A DNA stretch of 62,199 bases from Candidatus Physcocola equi. Its GTDB lineage: Bacteria; Bacteroidota; Bacteroidia; Bacteroidales; Paludibacteraceae. A model generated the notes under the pieces. That model was not told the DNA's origin. It saw nothing but the letters and a program-made list of their open reading frames with translations, and did not search any database. Made by a program: the position numbers and the translations under genes. Each line of letters begins with the position of its first letter. Position 1 is the first letter of the stretch. This document shows positions 44,339 to 55,600 of the stretch, one piece after another. Location: the NCBI GenBank assembly GCA_018064855.1, contig JAGHUM010000031.1, positions 1 through 62,199 of the forward strand. Reading direction: 5' to 3'.

Positions 44339-47152
44339 ATGGCAGACAACGGAGAAATCATCATAAAAGGAGCAAGAGCTCACAACCTGAAGAATATTGA
44401 CGTCAGAATCCCAAGAAACAAGATAACGGTCATCACCGGGCTTTCAGGCTCCGGCAAATCCAGCCTTGCTTTCGACACTCTCTACGCGGAAGGACAACGA
44501 AGATATGTGGAAAGCCTGTCTTCCTACGCACGTCAGTTTTTAGGCAGGCTCAGCAAACCAGAATGCGACTATATAAAGGGCATTCCTCCTGCCATTGCCA
44601 TCGAGCAGAAAGTGAGCATACGAAACAGTCGCTCCACCGTAGGCACTTCCACCGAGATCTATGAATACATGAAACTATTGTATGCAAGAATCGGCAAAAC
44701 CATATCGCCTATCTCCGGGAACCAAGTAAAGAAGCATCAGGTCAGCGACGTGGTGGATTATATCTTATCCTTTCCTGTTTCAACAAAGGGATTGATACTA
44801 AGCAAAATCGTATTTTCACCTTCAGACACCCTTTCCAACGAACTTAAGCGTCTGCAACTGCAAGGTTTCAGCCGTATTGAACTAAACGGGAATGTACTTC
44901 GCATCAGCGACCTGCAAGACGCAGAACTAGAGGGTGCTGACACTTCATCCTTATTCCTAGTAGTCGATCGCTTTGTAGTCCGAAACGACGAAGACACGAA
45001 AGGTCGATTGGCAGACTCTGTGCAGACTGCTTTTTGGGAAGGCGAAAACGGGAGCTGTACCATTAGAATGTATAACAACGATGGAACAACCTCCACAGCC
45101 GACTTCAGCAACAAGTTTGAGGCAGACGGAATGACGTTTGACGAGCCCAACGAACTAATGTTCAGTTTCAACAGCCCTTATGGTGCTTGTCCGGAATGTG
45201 AAGGATACGGGAAAGTTGTGGGCATCGACGAAAACCTCGTTGTGCCAAACAAAACCCTCTCTGTTTATGACGGGGCTGTCACTTGTTGGAAAGGTGAAAA
45301 AATGGGGGAATGGCTGGACGAACTAATTGCCAACGCAAAATATAGTCACTTTCCAATCCATAAACCTTACAATGAATTATCAAAAGAAGAACACGACATG
45401 CTGTGGAATGGCACCAACCATTTTCATGGCATCAACGATTTCTTTGAATTTGTGAAAGGAAATCAATATAAGATTCAGTATCGCATCATGCTGGCACGTT
45501 TCAGAGGAAGAACCGATTGCCCCGTATGCAAAGGTACACGTCTGAAACCTGAGGCCAACTACGTTAAAGTCGGTGGCAAAAGCATCAGCGAATTAGTGGA
45601 CCTCCCAGTTGATAAACTGCAAGACTTCTTCAACAATCTTGTTTTGACAGATGATGAATTTGGTGTGGCAAAACGGCTGCTGATAGAAATAAAAAACAGG
45701 CTCCAATTCCTTAAAGACGTAGGACTGAGTTATCTCACTATGAACCGACTCTCAAATTCCCTTTCCGGAGGTGAAAGCCAGCGCATCAATTTAGCGACTT
45801 CATTAGGCAGCAGCCTGGTTGGTTCTCTCTACATCTTAGACGAGCCGAGCATTGGTTTGCACCCACGAGACAGCCATCAACTCATCAGTGTGCTCCGAAA
45901 ACTACAAAAATTAGGAAATACGGTCGTCATTGTGGAACACGATGAAGAAATCATGCGCGCCGCAGACTACCTTATCGACATTGGTCCGGAGGCCGGACGT
46001 CTTGGAGGAGAAGTCGTCTTCGCCGGAACTATTGAGGATGGATTGAAACAACCAGATAAAAGACAGAAAAGCCATACGTTCCAATATCTGTGTGGCGACG
46101 ATGAAGTACAACTTCCAAGAATCAGAAGACCATGGTCTAATTTCATTGAAGTGGAAGGTGCCTGCGAAAACAACTTGAAAAATATCAACGTCAAATTCCC
46201 ACTCAACGTCATCACAGTGGTGACGGGTGTCAGCGGATCAGGGAAATCGTCATTGGTAAGCGACGTCTTTTACAATGCGCTCAAGCGCTATTACGGAGAC
46301 TCCACACCCAATCTGCCAGGAGCACACAGCAAGCTGTCTGGAGATCTGAAATTGATCAAGAACGTTGAATTTGTTGATCAAAGTCCAATAGGGAAATCAG
46401 CGCGAGCAAACCCTGTCACCTACATTAAGGCTTATGATGAGATAAGAAAATTATACGCCAACCAGCCGTATGCGAAGCAAATGGGTTACACGCCTGCTCA
46501 TTTCTCATTCAACGTCGAAGGAGGAAGATGTGAGGAATGTCAGGGTGAAGGATCAATCACAGTGGAGATGCAGTTCATGGCAGACCTTGTGCTCACATGC
46601 GACGCCTGTCACGGTCAACGATTCCGTCAGGATGTGCTCGAAGTGAAATACAAAGGAAAGAGCATATTTGATGTCTTGGATATGACCATCAATCAAGCCA
46701 TGGAGTTTTTCTCGGAAGGTACGAGCACCACAGAGAAAAACATCATCAAACGCATGAAACCATTGCAGGATGTGGGTTTAGGCTATGTCAAGTTGGGACA
46801 GCCTTCAAGCACACTCTCTGGAGGCGAGAGTCAGCGTGTGAAACTTGCAAGCATATTGGCAGGAGACAAAAGCGAACCCACCATGTTCATATTTGACGAA
46901 CCAACAACAGGTTTGCATATCCACGATGTAAAAACGCTGCTCAAATCCTTCAATGCTTTAGTCGATGCAGGTCATACAATCGTCATCATTGAGCACAACT
47001 TGGATGTCATCAAGTGCGCCGACCATGTCATTGACATTGGGCCTGAAGGTGGGGCGAAAGGCGGTGAATTGGTTTTCACCGGGACACCGGAAGAACTAAT
47101 CAAAGAAAAGCGAAGTTATACTGCGAAATTTCTTGCAGACAAGCTCAAATAA
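44339..47152 (+). CDS. uvrA: Excinuclease ABC subunit A
   Basis: A protein of 937 residues. Two ABC ATPase modules are seen. The first has GLSGSGKSSLAFDTLYAEGQ (about 34-53) and NSLSGGESQRINLATSLGSS; the second has GVSGSGKSSLVSDVFYNALK (about 630) and LSGGESQRVKLASIL. Zinc-binding cysteine sets are at CPECEGYG and CPVCKGTR in the first half, and CEECQGEG with CDACHGQR in the second. UvrA scans DNA for damage and loads UvrB in nucleotide excision repair. Length is normal. Confidence 0.98.
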   Translation: MADNGEIIIKGARAHNLKNIDVRIPRNKITVITGLSGSGKSSLAFDTLYAEGQRRYVESLSSYARQFLGRLSKPECDYIKGIPPAIAIEQKVSIRNSRSTVGTSTEIYEYMKLLYARIGKTISPISGNQVKKHQVSDVVDYILSFPVSTKGLILSKIVFSPSDTLSNELKRLQLQGFSRIELNGNVLRISDLQDAELEGADTSSLFLVVDRFVVRNDEDTKGRLADSVQTAFWEGENGSCTIRMYNNDGTTSTADFSNKFEADGMTFDEPNELMFSFNSPYGACPECEGYGKVVGIDENLVVPNKTLSVYDGAVTCWKGEKMGEWLDELIANAKYSHFPIHKPYNELSKEEHDMLWNGTNHFHGINDFFEFVKGNQYKIQYRIMLARFRGRTDCPVCKGTRLKPEANYVKVGGKSISELVDLPVDKLQDFFNNLVLTDDEFGVAKRLLIEIKNRLQFLKDVGLSYLTMNRLSNSLSGGESQRINLATSLGSSLVGSLYILDEPSIGLHPRDSHQLISVLRKLQKLGNTVVIVEHDEEIMRAADYLIDIGPEAGRLGGEVVFAGTIEDGLKQPDKRQKSHTFQYLCGDDEVQLPRIRRPWSNFIEVEGACENNLKNINVKFPLNVITVVTGVSGSGKSSLVSDVFYNALKRYYGDSTPNLPGAHSKLSGDLKLIKNVEFVDQSPIGKSARANPVTYIKAYDEIRKLYANQPYAKQMGYTPAHFSFNVEGGRCEECQGEGSITVEMQFMADLVLTCDACHGQRFRQDVLEVKYKGKSIFDVLDMTINQAMEFFSEGTSTTEKNIIKRMKPLQDVGLGYVKLGQPSSTLSGGESQRVKLASILAGDKSEPTMFIFDEPTTGLHIHDVKTLLKSFNALVDAGHTIVIIEHNLDVIKCADHVIDIGPEGGAKGGELVFTGTPEELIKEKRSYTAKFLADKLK

Positions 47153-47171
47153 AGCAAAACAGAGAGGAATC

Positions 47172-47203
47172 AAAGCCGTAGAAGAAACATCTTCTACGGC
47201 TTT
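47172..47203 (+). terminator. Terminator after uvrA
   Basis: A perfect 14-base stem (47172-47185 with 47190-47203) around AACA, ending in TTTCTTT. Confidence 0.75.
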
Positions 47204-47256
47204 CTTTATGGCCTTATCCTAAACAATCCATTAGGACATCAAACCATAAAAAAGAA

Positions 47257-47286
47257 GAAGGGGTGCAAATGTATTTGCACCCCTTC
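47257..47286 (-). terminator. Terminator after the type IX secreted protein gene
   Basis: A perfect 13-base stem (47257-47269 with 47274-47286) and 4-base loop; on the minus strand TTCTTTTTTATGG follows. Confidence 0.75.
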
Positions 47287-47316
47287 GATATTATTGAATT
47301 TTTAAGTTTTCAATAA

Positions 47317-48843
47317 TTACTTAACAACAATCTTAGCACTTGCTTTAGTGTTAGTCACAACCACATAAACACCCTTTGCAAGGTTTTCAACGTTTACTGA
47401 GTTGGTGTTAGAAGTAGCAACAAGAGCACCAAGAGAGTTGTAAACAGACAAGCTTTCTGCATCAGCTACAGTAGCAACGCCACCTTCAACAGTTACAACA
47501 GCCTTGTTATCTGCTTCAACAACTTCAACATCTGCAGTGTAATCTTTGTAGAGCTGGATGTTGTCAACTACATATGAGAAATACTTTGGAGTTTCAAAGA
47601 TGATAGCGATGTACTTCTTAGTAGCATCAGCTTTGAGGTGATGAGCGTGCATACGAGTCCAAACTGCAGGAAGTGAATCTGCAACCTTAGTAAAGGCTGT
47701 CATATCACCTGCGCAATCAAGTGGGCTGTCAACAAGACCGAAGTAGATTGGCAATTCCAAGCTATCCTTTGAAGTGTTTTCATTAAGACCTTCTGAGATA
47801 CGTTTTGCAGACCATTTTGCGATGAATGTCAAATCCCATTCCTTTGCAGTTGCATCGTTAGGGATAAGAACAAATGTACGAGGTGAGCCCTTGATAGTCT
47901 TTGCTGAACCAGAAATCTTCATTTCTTCCAAACCATGGAAGTTTTCAGCATCCAAGAAGTAAGCGTTACCATCTGTACCAGTTTCTTCCCAAAGACGGAG
48001 AGTTCCAGGTGAAAGGATCTTACCCTTAGTGTCCAATTCATGCTGTACAGTATAGAATTCACCTTCTGTGCAAACAAATTTTTCAGGAGCACCTGAATAG
48101 CTGCCGTTTTCAGTTACTTCACCGCCAGTAATCACATATTTATTGAAGTTGTCAGCACCATCATTTGACACAGTGTTACCACCGATACGGCTGAAGTCTT
48201 CGTAGTAATATGGTTTTGGAGTTTCAAGTGAAGCCTGTTCGTTATCACCCATTTCGTGGTAACCACTTACAAGCTTAAGGCTCTTCACATAAAGAGGTTT
48301 AACTACATCTTCAAGACCGTTAAATTCATAAGCCCAGTCAAAAATGAACAACTTAGGATTTGTTGTTATTGCATTTGAAGCATAGATGAAACGAGTATCC
48401 TTGTTCCAAACACCTGGCTGGTGGCTAGTTTTAACATCCAATGATGTACGGTTGATTGAGTTGTCGCGAGAATACTGGTTACCGGTAGTGTCAGAGATTA
48501 AGAAGCAATCGATCATAGACCATTTTGAAGAGAATGCTTGGTTGAAAACAGACTCATCCATTTCTTCAAAATAGTATTCAACTTCAACGTTCCATGCCTT
48601 GTTAAGATCAAAACCTTCTGGATTGTAGATACGGCATTCGGTATAACCTTGTGTCAAAGTGAAAGAGGCAGCAGGTGTACCATCTGGCGCTGTACCTTCT
48701 GCATACTCAAGCACTTCTTTACCATCAAGCACTTCCAAGCCTGAAGCGAGCTTACCATCTTCAATGATGGAGATTTCATAAGCATTTGCCGACATAGTGA
48801 AGCCAGCAGCGAATGCAGAAAAGAGTAAACTTTTAAAATTCAT
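47317..48843 (-). CDS. Secreted protein with type IX secretion C-terminal domain
   Basis: A protein of 508 residues. The signal peptide is cut after TMSANA (about 22). Two or three beta-rich modules follow, with no recognised enzyme motif. The last ~65 residues (AVVTVEGGVATVADAESLSV and on, with VYNSLGALV, VENLAKGVYVVV and KIVVK at the end) match the type A sorting domain of type IX secretion cargo. It is thus predicted to cross the outer membrane via the system that includes PorT. It lies downstream of the SusCD-SGBP genes but behind a terminator and with its own promoter. A binding role at the cell surface is plausible; substrate unknown. Confidence 0.8.
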   Translation of the reverse strand: MNFKSLLFSAFAAGFTMSANAYEISIIEDGKLASGLEVLDGKEVLEYAEGTAPDGTPAASFTLTQGYTECRIYNPEGFDLNKAWNVEVEYYFEEMDESVFNQAFSSKWSMIDCFLISDTTGNQYSRDNSINRTSLDVKTSHQPGVWNKDTRFIYASNAITTNPKLFIFDWAYEFNGLEDVVKPLYVKSLKLVSGYHEMGDNEQASLETPKPYYYEDFSRIGGNTVSNDGADNFNKYVITGGEVTENGSYSGAPEKFVCTEGEFYTVQHELDTKGKILSPGTLRLWEETGTDGNAYFLDAENFHGLEEMKISGSAKTIKGSPRTFVLIPNDATAKEWDLTFIAKWSAKRISEGLNENTSKDSLELPIYFGLVDSPLDCAGDMTAFTKVADSLPAVWTRMHAHHLKADATKKYIAIIFETPKYFSYVVDNIQLYKDYTADVEVVEADNKAVVTVEGGVATVADAESLSVYNSLGALVATSNTNSVNVENLAKGVYVVVTNTKASAKIVVK

Positions 48844-48922
48844 ACGCTTTTTAAATTATTATTGATTGTTTTTATTTCAATTTCAATGCTATTACACTTT
48901 GAATGCGTAAAATTAAGCATTT

Positions 48923-48952
48923 CAAAATTAACACACAAAAAAAATAATCAAA
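48923..48952 (-). promoter_or_regulatory. Promoter of the type IX secreted protein gene
   Basis: On the minus strand TTTG (48952-48949), 18 bases, then TAATTTTG (48930-48923). The leader would be about 75 bases. Confidence 0.5.
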
Positions 48953-48967
48953 AAAAAAGAAAATAAA

Positions 48968-48998
48968 AAAGGCGGTTTCGCTATGCAAAACCGCCTTT
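48968..48998 (-). terminator. Terminator after the SGBP gene
   Basis: AAAGGCGGTTT (48968-48978) pairs with AAACCGCCTTT (48988-48998); the minus strand then runs into TTTTATTTTC. It separates the SusCD-SGBP unit from the next gene. Confidence 0.75.
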
Positions 48999-49016
48999 TG
49001 TTATGATTCAAACGAT

Positions 49017-50645
49017 TTATTTGAATTCAGAAGTACGAGGCTTAGAAGAATAGTGCTGTGTTGGAACACCATATTTAAGCTTTTCGTAGATAGCACCGTT
49101 ACCATCGTTAGGAACAACACGAATGTTGTCGAAACATGTAACCTGACTTGCCATCATGTTGTCGTTGTTGGCAGGACCATCGTATGTGTTGAAACACATG
49201 ATCATACCGCCCCAATAGTCATACGCTTTGTCAATGTTTGCAAGCTCAGCTGCATAAACCTTGTCATAAGACTGATGTGAAGCATCACCCCAAGTGTCTT
49301 CAGCAACAGAGCCGAGATCACCTTCAGCAAAATTCTGAGCGTTTGCAACATAGTTCTTATTTGAAAGGCTCCAGATGAATTCAGAGAATGGGATTGTAAC
49401 AGTCATCCAACCATCAGTTTCAAATGGCTTAGCGCTTTCAAACGCCCATTCGCCTTCATTTGCCTTGTTCCAGTTGTATTCTGAGAACTGAACTGCTGCA
49501 GCGAACTTACGACAGTTGTCGAGAGTGGTTTCGCTCTGAGACTGAATTGCGAGAGCAAATACCGATCCAGTAGTTGGAGAAGGAACATTAACTTCAAACT
49601 TAACAACATAAGCAGAAGGGTTGTTCTTTGCATCATTATAGAATGAGCCAAAGATTGTTGGTGTACCATCTGCTCCGTCATCATAAGGGTTAGCTTCGTC
49701 CCAGTCTGGAGTCCAGCCGATGTAGTTCCAGTCTTTTGCACCGAGAATACCAAATTGGTTATCTCCATCCGAGAAGCTATAACCCATGCCCTTTTCACGC
49801 ATAGAAACAAGCTGTCCACGAAGTTTAAGCTCAGAAGGTTTTGCATCAGCACCTGTACCAAGGCTCATGATATCATAGTGGCCATTTACATCTTTTTCTA
49901 CCATACCGAGTGCACCACACCAAAGGTTGGTTTCATCACGATCGAAATCAATGAGGATGTTACGCGCGTCACGGAGAATAATAGAAGATACACACTGCTT
50001 AGGATTGCCAGCGTCATCAAGGTTAGTAAGGTTCTTAACGACGATGCGACGAGTGTTGCCTGTTCCTGCAGGAATTTTCACAAACATCTCAGCGCCTGAG
50101 TTACCCTGCAACTGAATATCTGCTCCAGAAGCAGTTGAAACAACAGCACCAGTATTGATGTCTTGGAATTCAACAACCATCTGCTCACCGAGGAAGTTGG
50201 AACCCTTAATCTTCAAGAATTCACCATCAGCAGGGAATTCATTGTAGATCTGATAAACAACAGGAGCACCAATAACCACTGAGAGAGCAGACTTGCTGTA
50301 GCCCGATGGGCAATTATCGGTATAAAGAACACCTTCACAAGAAGATGACACAACAGGAACCTTGAATGCCAAAGAGTTGTCGTGACGGAACGCTGGACGA
50401 AGACCCGCATCCTTACCACCGAAGGTAACCTTAGTCACACCACCGAGGTTCTGACCAGTGACCAAAATCCAACGTCCGCTTTCAATCTCACCGGTGAGAC
50501 CTGCATGAGTAGAATCGTTGAGGTATTCCACACGTTCGATGACAGGAATGGCGCAATCGCAGCCACATTCGATATCTTCTTGACATGCGGTGAAGCCTGC
50601 CATTGCTGCCAAGGCTGTAGCCACAAGAATTGAATACTTTTTCAT
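49017..50645 (-). CDS. Surface glycan-binding protein (SGBP-like lipoprotein)
   Basis: A protein of 542 residues. The lipoprotein signal ends AGFTAC (Cys20), followed by ECGCDC, an unusual cluster of cysteines close to the lipid anchor. Two IPT/TIG-type beta-sandwich domains follow (IESGRWILVTGQNLGGVTKV and EFPADGEFLKIKGSNFLGEQ). The C-terminal half, from about 230, resembles the carbohydrate-binding domain of SGBP-B proteins, with aromatic-rich stretches such as KDWNYIGWTPDWDEANPYDD. It lies 32 bases after SusD, the usual place of an SGBP. It is predicted to hold a glycan at the surface; which one cannot be told. Confidence 0.82.
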   Translation of the reverse strand: MKKYSILVATALAAMAGFTACQEDIECGCDCAIPVIERVEYLNDSTHAGLTGEIESGRWILVTGQNLGGVTKVTFGGKDAGLRPAFRHDNSLAFKVPVVSSSCEGVLYTDNCPSGYSKSALSVVIGAPVVYQIYNEFPADGEFLKIKGSNFLGEQMVVEFQDINTGAVVSTASGADIQLQGNSGAEMFVKIPAGTGNTRRIVVKNLTNLDDAGNPKQCVSSIILRDARNILIDFDRDETNLWCGALGMVEKDVNGHYDIMSLGTGADAKPSELKLRGQLVSMREKGMGYSFSDGDNQFGILGAKDWNYIGWTPDWDEANPYDDGADGTPTIFGSFYNDAKNNPSAYVVKFEVNVPSPTTGSVFALAIQSQSETTLDNCRKFAAAVQFSEYNWNKANEGEWAFESAKPFETDGWMTVTIPFSEFIWSLSNKNYVANAQNFAEGDLGSVAEDTWGDASHQSYDKVYAAELANIDKAYDYWGGMIMCFNTYDGPANNDNMMASQVTCFDNIRVVPNDGNGAIYEKLKYGVPTQHYSSKPRTSEFK

Positions 50646-50677
50646 GTTTATTATCTAAATAATGATAATCTGATTAA

Positions 50678-52585
50678 TTAATATTGGTATTTGCCGCTCT
50701 TAATTGCATCAACATCGTCGTAAATATTACTTGTGTTAACGCGTGAAGAGATTGACAATGGAAGAGGGAAGAACCACTGAACTTTGTCAACATCAACCGG
50801 AGTTTCTTCTGGTTCTTTTGGATCGATCATGTGGATTTCCTTCTGACGCTGATAGTCGCTATACTGCTTAGGAGTGCCTTCCATGCCATAACGGTGACCA
50901 AAGTAGAAACCACGGTCCTGACGTGCCAAGAATTCCTTAGCAGAGAATACGTTTCTGTAGTAGATACGTTTCAAGTCAAGCCAGTTCTGGTTTTCAAGAG
51001 CGAACTCGTGACGACGTTCTTCAAACAAGTCTGGAGTTGTGTTGTAAACAGTGTACTGGAATTCCTTAATGTCACCAGAAGCGTCTTCATAAGTGAATTT
51101 CTTCTTAGTTTCGATGTCGGTGTCATACAATGCGAATGGAGCGCTCAATTCTGCAACGCCAGCACGTTTACGAATAACATTAATATCTGCATTACCAGCT
51201 GAAGTTTTAACAGAAACACCTTCCGCACCAGTTTCTAAAGCCATCTCAGCCTCGGCTTTAATCAAATAAAGATCAGCCATACGCATGAAAGCAATTGAGA
51301 TAGGCACAGAGAATTGGCTTTCTGAAGGGAATCCATAAACGAACTTACGGCAGTTGTTGAGCTGCTTTGATTCTGCTTCAGAGCCGAATGGCTGCGCACC
51401 ATTGTCGAATGTCTGGTTAGGGTTGTAGAGGTAGTAGTACTCAGATCCATCATACATAGTGTATTTTGGAGTGTGCTTTGAAGCTGGTTCTTCGTCTGTA
51501 GAAACCTGATCTTCGAAGTAGCAGCATGCTCTCTTACGGATATCGTTGCTAGCAAATGAAGTGAAGAGCGATTGAGTCAAACCCTTTTCACCTCCGTATG
51601 CATCAAAACCTGAGTTGAGATACTTTGAACGGCCGAACTGAACCTGACGTGAAGATCCTGCACCATAAGGGCCATTTTCAAAGTGAAGAGCAAACAAGAT
51701 TTCCTTACTGAATGTTCTTGGTTTGAAAATATCTTCATATTGATCTACTGTTGCGCCACCTTTGCCTACCAATTCATATCCCGCTTTTTCTGCTGCACTG
51801 ATTGCTTCTTGAGCTTTTTGAGAAGCCTTTGCATTGAGATTGGCGAACGATTCAGTAGTATTAAACGGAGCCGCAATTGCAGGGTCAGAGTTAACAGAAG
51901 CAGCAGCCTCAGTCAAATACAACTTAGCCAACATTGCGAGTGCGCTTGCTTTTGTCACACGTTCCTGGTTTGCGCCCCAACGTTTTTCAGGAAGCAAATC
52001 TGCAGCTTCAGTCCAGTCTTTTTCAACCTGTGCGAACAAGCATCTACGGCTTGCAAGAGGAATGTTGAATGCGTTGTCGCTTGCAATAACGTTAACGTTG
52101 TCGAGCACGATCATGCTCTTTCCCCAGTATTCAGCCAACAAGAAGTAAGCCATACCACGGAACATCTTTGCTTCACCAATTGCGCGGTTAACAGCTGTTT
52201 CAGAAACGCCCTTACCAACCTGGCTTTTGATATCGTTGATGATCATGTTACAACGGCTGATTACACCATAAAGGCCCTGATAACCGTCGAGCAAGTTTGC
52301 ATTTTTGTTGTCGAAGCTCAAGAAGAAGAACGCACCTTCATCACCATAGTTGTGATATACGTTACCCACAGTAAGTTCGTTGGCACACCAAGAGAACTTA
52401 GTTTCGTATGTGTTCCAAGTGTAGGCTCCGTAAAGTTGCCAAGTGAAGCTCAACAAATTGTCGTCGCTGGTCAAATACTGATCGGTCGTAAGGCTGTCCT
52501 CGATTTCCTTGTCAAGGAAGTCGTTGCACGAAGAAAGTGCAAGCGAGCTGAGCACTGCCATCGACAAATACTTGAATTTATTCAT
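50678..52585 (-). CDS. SusD/RagB family surface lipoprotein
   Basis: A protein of 635 residues with the lipoprotein signal ending ALSSC (Cys19) and NDFLDKEIEDSLTTDQY, the usual SusD beginning. The TPR-like helical part and the C-terminal end (YRNVFSAKEFLARQDRGFYF, WFFPLPLSISSRVNTSN) fit. SusD proteins cap the SusC transporter and pass ligands in. The gap to SusC is 27 bases. Confidence 0.93.
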   Translation of the reverse strand: MNKFKYLSMAVLSSLALSSCNDFLDKEIEDSLTTDQYLTSDDNLLSFTWQLYGAYTWNTYETKFSWCANELTVGNVYHNYGDEGAFFFLSFDNKNANLLDGYQGLYGVISRCNMIINDIKSQVGKGVSETAVNRAIGEAKMFRGMAYFLLAEYWGKSMIVLDNVNVIASDNAFNIPLASRRCLFAQVEKDWTEAADLLPEKRWGANQERVTKASALAMLAKLYLTEAAASVNSDPAIAAPFNTTESFANLNAKASQKAQEAISAAEKAGYELVGKGGATVDQYEDIFKPRTFSKEILFALHFENGPYGAGSSRQVQFGRSKYLNSGFDAYGGEKGLTQSLFTSFASNDIRKRACCYFEDQVSTDEEPASKHTPKYTMYDGSEYYYLYNPNQTFDNGAQPFGSEAESKQLNNCRKFVYGFPSESQFSVPISIAFMRMADLYLIKAEAEMALETGAEGVSVKTSAGNADINVIRKRAGVAELSAPFALYDTDIETKKKFTYEDASGDIKEFQYTVYNTTPDLFEERRHEFALENQNWLDLKRIYYRNVFSAKEFLARQDRGFYFGHRYGMEGTPKQYSDYQRQKEIHMIDPKEPEETPVDVDKVQWFFPLPLSISSRVNTSNIYDDVDAIKSGKYQY

Positions 52586-52612
52586 AATTGCTTAATTTCT
52601 GTAATTAAAGGA

Positions 52613-55600
52613 TTAGAAGTTGAAGCCCAAACCTACGTTATATACACGTGGTGAAGGATAACGACCTTCGTCCACACCCTGACGGATTGCGCTACCTGGG
52701 TTTTCTGGGTCGTAACCAGAGTAGTTAGTGAATGTGTAGATGTTAGACACACCTGCCGACAAGTGGAGGTTGTCAACCTTGATCTTATCACAATACTTGC
52801 GTGGCAAGTTGTAAGTCAAAGATACGTTCTGGATCTTCAAGAACGAACCATCTTCCACATAACGGTCAGAAGTCTTCTGCGCGTTACCGTTGGCGTCGTT
52901 AGTGAATTCTGAACGTGGGATTGAAGTATTGCTGTTAGAAACTTTCTGGTTGCCCTTTTCACCGTCAACACGAGCGAAGTCGAGAACGTCTCTTGTCTGG
53001 TTCACCCACTTGTCATTCAAGCCTTCAAGACGCTGACGAACGAGGTTATAAACATCGTTACCCTGCGAACCTGCGAGCTGGATACCAAGTGACCATGGAC
53101 CCCATGATACGTTTGTGCCGAAACCATAAGTGAAATCAGGGTTAGGGTCACCGATGAAGTGCTGTTCTACTGAATACTTAACGTCACCTACGTTGGCGTT
53201 GCGGCCAGTTCTGCTATTGTATTCTTCCAATTCAGCGGTGTTCTGGATGATACCCTGTGTGATATAACCATAGAACAAACCTGGAGCTTCGCCCTTAACT
53301 GAACGGTTGATTTCAATGTTGTTTGAGAACATACGGTAAACACCACTTGGGTCAGAAGCTTCTGTAATAGCGTCGGTAGATGCACCGAGGTCAGTTACTT
53401 CGTTCTTAACCATAGAGAATGTCAAATCCATATCCCAAGTGAAAGGCTGGTTCATGAGCGAGTCTTCGATATTAACTGTATGCAATGCGATATCGAAACC
53501 GACGTTCTTGATCGAACCTGCGTTCACATATGCAGTGTTGAGGTATTCCCAACCGCCATCGCTTGGAGCAACGTATGCTGGCAATTCAGGCTTCAACAAA
53601 AGGTCGCTGTTCTGTTTGTGGTATGCGTCGAATGTGAAGTCGATTCTGTTCCACAAGCTGAAGCTCAAACCTACGTTGAACTGTTTGTTGGTTTCCCAGC
53701 TGAGGTCTTTGTTGATGTAGTTGTAGTAGTGATAGAGGTCATATGCTGAACCTGAAGACTGCCACTTGCTGAGAGTTGCGTTGTGAGCAGGCTGACAGTT
53801 TGCATTACCAGTTTCACCATAACCGAGACGGAGTTTCAAGTCTGTGATAGTCTTGTTAAGATCCGATTCTGCAATGAATGATTCGTTGCTGATACGCCAA
53901 GCCAAACCAATTGATGGGAAGAAACCCCACTGGTTGCCTGATGCGAAGTTAGAGCTACCGTCGTAACGGCCAGTAAGGCTGAGGTCGTAAGTACCCTTGT
54001 AAGAGTAGTTGATACGGCCGAAGAAAGAAGCCATTGAACCGCTACCTTTGTAGAATGTGTCGAAGATAGTGTTCTTTGCCATGTTTGGCTCAGGAATTTC
54101 GTTTGAAGAGAAGTTGGTGTACTTGATCTTTGTACCTTCCCATCCGAACATGTTAGCTTCAGCACCGAGCATGAAGTTTACCTTGTGAGTCTTGATGAAA
54201 GTCTTGTTATAGTTTGCATAAGAGCTCAAACGCATTGAGTTGCTTGAGTAGTCACCGGTTCTAAGTTCAGCGACTTCAGGGTCCTTGCTCAAACCACCAT
54301 AGTTGTAAGAAGGATAGAAGATGCGGTCGTTAGAGTTTGTGATATCAAGACCCAACTCGTTTCTCCATGTGATGTCTTTCAAAATAGTGAATTCTGCGAA
54401 AGCCGAACCCAAGATGTTGGTTTCTTCACGTTCAAGTGGAGACTGTTTCAAACGAGCGATTGGGTTCATCTTCACACCTTGGTCAGTTTCAGGACCTGAG
54501 ATTGATCCGTCGATGTTGTAAGGTGCGTCTGAAGGAAGCTGCATCAAAGTCTGAAGGATGATGTTTTCGTCGGTTTCCTTAAATGAAGATGATGAAGTAC
54601 CGCTGGTCTGTGAACGAGGGTCGATGATGTTTTCAGCTTTGGTAGCGTTCTGACGGCTGATACCTACGTTCATACCGATTCTGAACCAATCCTTAACCTG
54701 AGACTCAACGTTCATACGTCCGTTGATACGCTGGTAGTCAGTTGTAATGATTACACCTTCCTGGTTGGTATAACCGAGTGAGAAGCTGTACTGAGTCTTG
54801 TCTGAACCACCGTTTACAGAGAGCTGATGGCTGTGACCGATTGCAGTCTGGAAGAGTTCTTCTTGCCAGTCTGTACCCTTGCCGAGAACGTCTGGGTTAG
54901 AGTACATTTCATCAGGCTGAGTCTGACGGTCAGGAATGATGTATGGACTGCTTACGAAGCGCGCATATTCCTGAAGGTTCATCATGCGGTAGCGGTTGGT
55001 GAACTGAGAAACTGTGAAGTTGCCCGAGTAGTTGATCTTAGTTGAACCGCTCTTACCTTTCTTAGTAGTGATGATGATGACACCGTTTGCAGCACGGCTA
55101 CCATAGATAGCTGTTGCTGACGCGTCTTTCAACACTTCCATGCTTTCAATATCCGCAGGGTTGATTGATGCCAATGGGTTGCTTGATGCAACTTTGTCGG
55201 TACCACCACCGAGTGGCATACCATCTACCACGTAAAGAGGATCACCCGAACCAGTCAATGAAGACTGACCGTGAATACGAATTGTTGCAGGAGCACCTGG
55301 CTGACCTGATGCACTGTTTGCCTGCACGCCTGGAACTTTACCCTGAAGGGCGTTATCCACTGATGCGCCAGTTGCCGACTTCAATGCGTCTGCACCCAAA
55401 GTAGTTGTTGCACCAGTCACACCACCTGTACCACCGTAAGGTTGCTTTGCTTCCACAACCACAGCAGCAAGGCCTTCTGTAGATTCTGCCAAATTGATTC
55501 TAAGAGTCTTCTTAGGATCCTTTGGAACTGTCACTTTCTTTGTTTCGTAGCCTGTGAACTCAATCAGCAAAACCTGACCTGGGTTTGCGTCGATCTCAAA

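Noticed and set aside
51683-52654. 323-codon plus-strand frame opposite susD
   Set aside because: Cys/Phe/Val-rich antisense frame that runs into the susC end; typical of antisense open frames in susD genes.
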